The position numbers were made by a program, and so were the translations under genes. Below the pieces are notes generated by a model that saw nothing but the letters and a program-made list of their open reading frames with translations, searched no databases and was not told the DNA's origin. Positions 5,876 through 8,960 of a DNA stretch of 8,960 nucleotides are shown piece by piece (within the stretch, counting starts at the first letter, position 1; every line of letters begins with the position of its first letter). The DNA comes from an uncultured Thiotrichaceae bacterium (GTDB lineage: Bacteria > Pseudomonadota > Gammaproteobacteria > Thiotrichales > Thiotrichaceae): contig CACVAV010000080.1 of NCBI GenBank assembly GCA_902727945.1, positions 1 to 8,960 of the forward strand. Direction: 5' to 3'.

Positions 5876-7000
5876 ATGAACGGGCATTTCATGTTAAACC
5901 TTCTTGATTATATTAATCCGATCGATATTCTGATCATCATATTGTCAATCATAGCTGTATTCGGAGCGACACTGCTGCTGCGCCCTCAGGTAGAGCACCG
6001 TGACACCTTCAGAATCCGTAAAATTCTCAAAAAAGCGGAGCAGGATCGTAAATCGATCGCTCAAATCCTAAGCAATATCCAGCATGGTGCCAAAGATACA
6101 GAAACCTTGTCCAAGCAACTTAAAGTTCAGCTGGAACAGATAAAAAAAGACAATGAAACCAGCCAGTCACGCGCAGAGTCTGCTGAACTGACCATCAATA
6201 AAGCCAAATCATCTGAGCAGGAATTACGCCAGATTTCAACGACACTGGGCGAACGTATCCAGCACATCCAGACCTATTGGAATGACCAGCTGGAAGATAC
6301 CACGGGCAATGTAAAACAAATAAAATCCAGGCTAAACCAGGGATTAGTGCAAATTGATGAAGGTTTGTCACGCTTACGCGAGCAGGAAAAAATGGCGCAG
6401 GGCTTTACACAAAAGCTATTGCAACATCAAAAAGAACACCTGGCCTCACAACAAAAAAACACGGTGGTTTCGGGCAATGTTCACACCCAGTTAGAAAATA
6501 TTCTGAAAGAATCAACATCATCACTGGATGTCATCCTGAAACACCAGCAACAGGTCAATAGCTTGTTTAACAGCTATGCCGGAAATATTCGTAAACTCGA
6601 ACAACAAGCGAATGAACAGTTTACTGAAGCTTTTCAATCAACGGATGTGTTTCGCGAGGAAATGACTTCAGGCTTGCAGGAAAGCCGTGAGACACTGGAG
6701 AAAATACGCCAGTATGAAGTTCAGAGCAACCAGATGCATGAACGCATTAAAGAACAGTTTAACCAGGTCGACCCTCTCAAAGTTGAGCGACTCAGTGAAA
6801 CTGTTGATCTGACTGATGAAATGTGCGTCAACCTACAGCAAGGCCTGGAAAATGCACGCGCTCTGTTGAGCACTTTGGAAGCAAAAACGGCAGAGGTTAT
6901 TGATGCCAGCGAAAAAAAAGTAGCGCCCATCAACCAAAAAACCAGCCATGATGCAGATGGCCACCCCCGCAATTTATTCTCACTACGGGCAAATCGGTAA
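5876..7000 (+). CDS. Membrane-anchored coiled-coil protein of unknown function
   Basis: I do not recognise a family. The 374-residue product has one hydrophobic segment (about residues 16-35, with IDILIIILSIIAVFGATLLL) followed by a charged, helical Gln/Glu/Lys/Ser-rich region from about 45 to 345. Proline and glycine are rare there and heptad-like spacing suggests a long coiled coil. The last 25 residues (after KKVAPINQ) look unstructured. The general plan, an N-terminal anchor plus a long coiled coil, is like the start of RmuC or cell-envelope scaffold proteins, but no RmuC nuclease domain and no chemoreceptor signalling hairpin are seen. Only one cysteine (C317) is present. The start is uncertain: ATG at 5876 has no clear ribosome binding site, whereas the in-frame ATG at 5891 (residue 6) has ACGGG upstream. 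It follows mltA by 98 bp with a stem-loop between, so it may be partly co-transcribed with it. Confidence 0.8.
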   Translation: MNGHFMLNLLDYINPIDILIIILSIIAVFGATLLLRPQVEHRDTFRIRKILKKAEQDRKSIAQILSNIQHGAKDTETLSKQLKVQLEQIKKDNETSQSRAESAELTINKAKSSEQELRQISTTLGERIQHIQTYWNDQLEDTTGNVKQIKSRLNQGLVQIDEGLSRLREQEKMAQGFTQKLLQHQKEHLASQQKNTVVSGNVHTQLENILKESTSSLDVILKHQQQVNSLFNSYAGNIRKLEQQANEQFTEAFQSTDVFREEMTSGLQESRETLEKIRQYEVQSNQMHERIKEQFNQVDPLKVERLSETVDLTDEMCVNLQQGLENARALLSTLEAKTAEVIDASEKKVAPINQKTSHDADGHPRNLFSLRANR

Positions 7001-7009
7001 AAAGCCGTC

Positions 7010-7037
7010 CATGGCGACCCGAAGGGAGCTTTCCATG
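7010..7037 (+). other. Structured sequence just after the coiled-coil gene
   Basis: CATGG (7010-7014) pairs with CCATG (7033-7037), enclosing CCC-GAA-GGG (7018-7026), which can form a small inner stem. It begins 10 nt after the stop codon. Its compact palindromic form recalls dispersed intergenic repeats found in many copies in gammaproteobacteria, but only one copy is visible here. No T-run follows. Confidence 0.3.
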
Positions 7038-7051
7038 CAAATCCTTATTAT

Positions 7052-7065
7052 TAAGCACCTGCTTA
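7052..7065. other. Short palindrome in the convergent intergenic region
   Basis: TAAGC (7052-7056) and GCTTA (7061-7065) pair around ACCT, giving a small stem-loop 50 nt after the coiled-coil gene. It is too weak to terminate alone but adds to the structured character of this stretch. Confidence 0.2.
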
Positions 7066-7087
7066 GTGTAGCCACTTAAAATATTTT

Positions 7088-7114
7088 CGCAGAAGAAATT
7101 ATTTATCTTCTGCG
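7088..7114. terminator. Bidirectional terminator-like hairpin between convergent genes
   Basis: CGCAGAAGA (7088-7096) and TCTTCTGCG (7106-7114) form a perfect 9-bp stem with a 9-nt AT-rich loop. It lies 20 nt beyond the stop of the minus-strand reductase gene and 88 nt beyond the stop of the plus-strand coiled-coil gene. On the minus strand it is followed by GAAAATATTTT, which gives a delayed T-run; on the plus strand no T-run follows. It most likely ends the reductase transcript and may also block read-through from the left. Confidence 0.55.
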
Positions 7115-7133
7115 TAGGAATAAACTATACCGA

Positions 7134-7886
7134 TCACTGATTCAACGACCGCCCGCCATCAACGGGAATAATCTGACCCGTAATATAGTTAGCATCCCGT
7201 ACCAGAAACAACACTGCACCAGCAATATCAGCCGGATCACCGCTACGTTTCAAAGCCGTTTTCCCCAGCAATGCGACCTGTTGTGATTCATCCATGCCCT
7301 GTTCCGGCCAGAGTATGGCACCCGGCGCGACACCATTAACCCTTATCTCCGGTCCCAACTCTTTTGCTAATGCCTTAGTCAGCATGAACAAACCCGCCTT
7401 TGCTGAACTGTACACCGGGTAATCAGGCAATGGGCGCAAACCATGCACATCCACCATATTAATGATGCAGCCTTTATTCTTCTTCAGTTCGCTCATGGCA
7501 GCCTGAGCCATAAAGAACGGCACTTTCATATTACTACCGACTAACTCATCCCACTGGCGTTCAGTGACCTCACCCAAAGACGTCGGATAAAAACCGGAAG
7601 CATTATTCACTAAAATATCCAGGCGACCTGCATGCTCAATCACATGGGCAATCAGCTGCGGTAATTTATCAATGTCCAATAAATCGCCTTGCACCAATAG
7701 GCAGGATTCCGCCCGCCTCTGATTTAACTCAGCCTGTAACTGCAGCGCATCATCAGCTGAATTACGGTAATGAACCACCACCACTGCACCTTCTGCATGC
7801 AAGCGCCGGATAATAGCCGCACCAATACGCCGGGCAGAGCCGGTAACCAGTGCCACTTTGCCTTCCAGAGATAATTTTTCCATCAT
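7134..7886 (-). CDS. Pteridine reductase (short-chain dehydrogenase family)
   Basis: A 250-residue cytosolic SDR enzyme, predicted to use NADPH to reduce dihydropterins such as dihydromonapterin or dihydrobiopterin to the tetrahydro form. The nucleotide-binding loop is TGSARRIG (15-22), the TGxxxRxG form of pteridine reductases (PTR1/FolM group) rather than the TGxxxGxG of FabG-type enzymes. HYRNSAD (39-45) matches the PTR1 segment that binds the 2'-phosphate of NADPH. NNASGFYPT (94-102), an Asp in place of the usual catalytic Ser (D146 in NMVDVHG), Y159 and K163 in YSSAK, and ELGPEIRVNGVAPGAILWPE (176-195) all fit this group. The length is typical and the C terminus (PVDGGRSLNQ) complete. 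Two adjacent ATG codons (7886 and 7883) could each start it; the ribosome binding site (ACGGG) is weak. It is a single gene, convergent with the coiled-coil gene and divergent from the peptidase gene, with no folate genes nearby. Confidence 0.88.
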   Translation of the reverse strand: MMEKLSLEGKVALVTGSARRIGAAIIRRLHAEGAVVVVHYRNSADDALQLQAELNQRRAESCLLVQGDLLDIDKLPQLIAHVIEHAGRLDILVNNASGFYPTSLGEVTERQWDELVGSNMKVPFFMAQAAMSELKKNKGCIINMVDVHGLRPLPDYPVYSSAKAGLFMLTKALAKELGPEIRVNGVAPGAILWPEQGMDESQQVALLGKTALKRSGDPADIAGAVLFLVRDANYITGQIIPVDGGRSLNQ

Positions 7887-7940
7887 TAAACCCGTAATTG
7901 ATTATCAAACTAAGCCTACACTAAGCAGCATGGTAAATGT

Positions 7941-7970
7941 TTGCAACAGAAAGAATCCGGGCGCTAAAAT
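7941..7970 (+). promoter_or_regulatory. Possible sigma70-like promoter of the M28 peptidase gene
   Basis: TTGCAA (7941-7946) and TAAAAT (7965-7970) are separated by 18 bp. Transcription would start near 7977, leaving a leader of about 50 nt before the ATG at 8029. The elements are moderate matches to consensus and lie in the right place in the divergent intergenic region. Confidence 0.4.
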
Positions 7971-8017
7971 ATCAACGAACCTTTGCATGCGTCTTTATCC
8001 CTCATACGCCACTTTTT

Positions 8018-8028
8018 CAGGAAGTCTG
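8018..8028 (+). promoter_or_regulatory. Strong ribosome binding site of the M28 peptidase gene
   Basis: CAGGAAGTCTG precedes the ATG at 8029. The AGGAAG core with short spacing is the best Shine-Dalgarno site in the window and fixes the start of the partial gene. Confidence 0.6.
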
Positions 8029-8960
8029 ATGCTAAAAAAAATACTAACTTATACCTCTGCCCTGCTGTTTATCCCGCTGATGATTTGGTTTGCGGTGACA
8101 CAGCCGGTTTGGGTGACAGATAAAACAGCGCAATCCGCACAGCCTGATGTAGACCCGGAAGTGCTACGTTCACATGTAGTGATGCTCAGCGAAACACTGC
8201 CTGCACGGGTGGGTGTGGAAGCCGAACTCAAAGCTACCGTTGACTGGCTGGAGGAGCAACTATCGCAGTATGGGGACGTACAGTTTCAGACCTATGAAGC
8301 GGCACAGCAGCAATTCCATAACCTGATTCTCGAATTTGGCCCCGACACGGGGAAAACACTGGTCATTGGTGCGCATTACGATACCCATGACCGCCTACCC
8401 GGTGCGGATGATAACGCCAGTGGTGTCGCAGGATTGATCGAACTGGCACGCTTGTTATCCAGCACACCCTTACAACGGCGGGTGACATTGGTGGCTTATA
8501 CGCTGGAAGAACACGTGTTCTACGCCACACCGTCTATGGGCAGCTACGTCCATGCAAAAATGCTCAAAGACAATAACATTGAGGTTGACCTCATGATTTC
8601 GCTGGAGATGATTGGCTACTTCAGCGACGAACCCGGCTCACAATTATTTCCGGTGTCATGGCTGAAATATTTTTATTCTGATCGGGGGGATTTTATTTCA
8701 GTGATCGGCAATATGAGGAATATGGCGGCAGTGCGCACCGTAAAAAGTAGCTTCCTGCGTAGTGCCGGAGATGACTTACCGGTTTACTCGCTGAATGCAC
8801 CGATGGCGCTGGTGCCGGGTATTGATTCCTCAGATCACCGTAACTTCTGGATAATGGACTACCCCGCAGTGATGGTGACTGATACCGCGTATAATCGCAA
8901 TCTGGCCTACCATACGCCGCAGGATACAGCGGATCGGCTGGACTACGATAAAATGGCGGG
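8029..8960 (+). CDS. M28-family zinc aminopeptidase, membrane-anchored (3' end outside window)
   Basis: The frame opens at the ATG at 8029 and stays open to the window edge, giving 310 full codons. The N terminus (MLKKILTYTSALLFIPLMIW) is a hydrophobic signal anchor or uncleaved signal sequence, so the enzyme domain should face the periplasm. Peptidase M28 features are all present in order: GAHYDTHD with zinc ligand H116 and D118, GADDNASG with bridging D128, TLEEHVF with E160 as general base and E161 as ligand, LEMIGY with E193 at the position usually held by Asp, and YHTPQDT with H295. Such enzymes remove N-terminal residues from peptides with two zinc ions. The segment DEPGSQLFPVSW and RGDFISVIGN are typical of an uncharacterised bacterial M28 subgroup annotated as M28 peptidases, in which Glu replaces Asp. 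The true substrate cannot be told. Only a short C-terminal tail should be missing. Confidence 0.88.
   Translation, partial: MLKKILTYTSALLFIPLMIWFAVTQPVWVTDKTAQSAQPDVDPEVLRSHVVMLSETLPARVGVEAELKATVDWLEEQLSQYGDVQFQTYEAAQQQFHNLILEFGPDTGKTLVIGAHYDTHDRLPGADDNASGVAGLIELARLLSSTPLQRRVTLVAYTLEEHVFYATPSMGSYVHAKMLKDNNIEVDLMISLEMIGYFSDEPGSQLFPVSWLKYFYSDRGDFISVIGNMRNMAAVRTVKSSFLRSAGDDLPVYSLNAPMALVPGIDSSDHRNFWIMDYPAVMVTDTAYNRNLAYHTPQDTADRLDYDKMA

Noticed and set aside
5876..7000. Coiled-coil protein as a chemoreceptor or RmuC
   Set aside because: There is no conserved chemoreceptor hairpin tip and no RmuC nuclease-like domain. Only the general plan of an anchor plus helices is shared.
7059..7928. 13-bp inverted repeat CTGCTTAGTGTAG flanking the pteridine reductase gene (7059-7071 and 7916-7928)
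   Set aside because: The match is exact, but one 13-bp inverted match is expected about once by chance in a window of this size. There is no transposase or target duplication, so a mobile cassette is not supported.
1..8960. A single novel multi-gene system across the window
   Set aside because: The genes point in different directions with separate intergenic signals and belong to unrelated processes. No defence, secretion or biosynthetic set can be assembled from them.

Overview
The window looks like ordinary chromosome from a gammaproteobacterium, probably aquatic. The reasons are a Gram-negative MltA murein transglycosylase, a gammaproteobacterial-type pteridine reductase, moderate base composition, and clear Shine-Dalgarno and sigma70-like signals. 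The assignment rests on protein style only, because no rRNA or marker gene is present. I see no tRNA, insertion sequence, phage gene or CRISPR array.

Layout, left to right. (1) At 1-99 (minus) is the first 33 codons of a gene running off the left edge; it may be an amidase, but this is weak. Its upstream region (100-261) holds a good sigma70-like promoter, a 12-bp direct repeat and a perfect 10-bp hairpin just before the ribosome binding site. (2) At 262-4161 (minus) is a very large secreted protein of about 1299 residues: signal peptide, choice-of-anchor L domain, DUF11-like domain, four tandem cadherin-like repeats, an Asp-rich calcium-binding repeat stretch, and a C-terminal domain with dockerin-like calcium loops. 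(3) 4162-4448 is a divergent, partly AT-rich intergenic region with two inverted repeats. (4) At 4449-5777 (plus) is an MltA-family lytic transglycosylase with a Pro/Gln/Tyr-rich N-terminal extension. (5) At 5876-7000 (plus) is a membrane-anchored coiled-coil protein of unknown function. (6) 7001-7133 is a convergent intergenic region with hairpins. (7) At 7134-7886 (minus) is a short-chain dehydrogenase of the pteridine reductase type. (8) At 8029-8960 (plus) is a membrane-anchored M28 zinc peptidase that runs off the right edge.

The genes do not form an obvious pathway. Three products (the adhesin-like protein, MltA and the M28 peptidase) act outside the cytoplasm, and the coiled-coil protein is anchored in the membrane, so the region leans towards envelope functions; the pteridine reductase is cytosolic. 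Every adjacent gene pair is divergent, convergent or separated by 98 bp or more, so most genes are probably single transcription units; mltA and the coiled-coil gene could be co-transcribed. I found no convincing undescribed multi-gene system. The most interesting items are the domain architecture and paired cysteines of the large protein and the promoter, repeat and hairpin cluster upstream of the left-edge gene.
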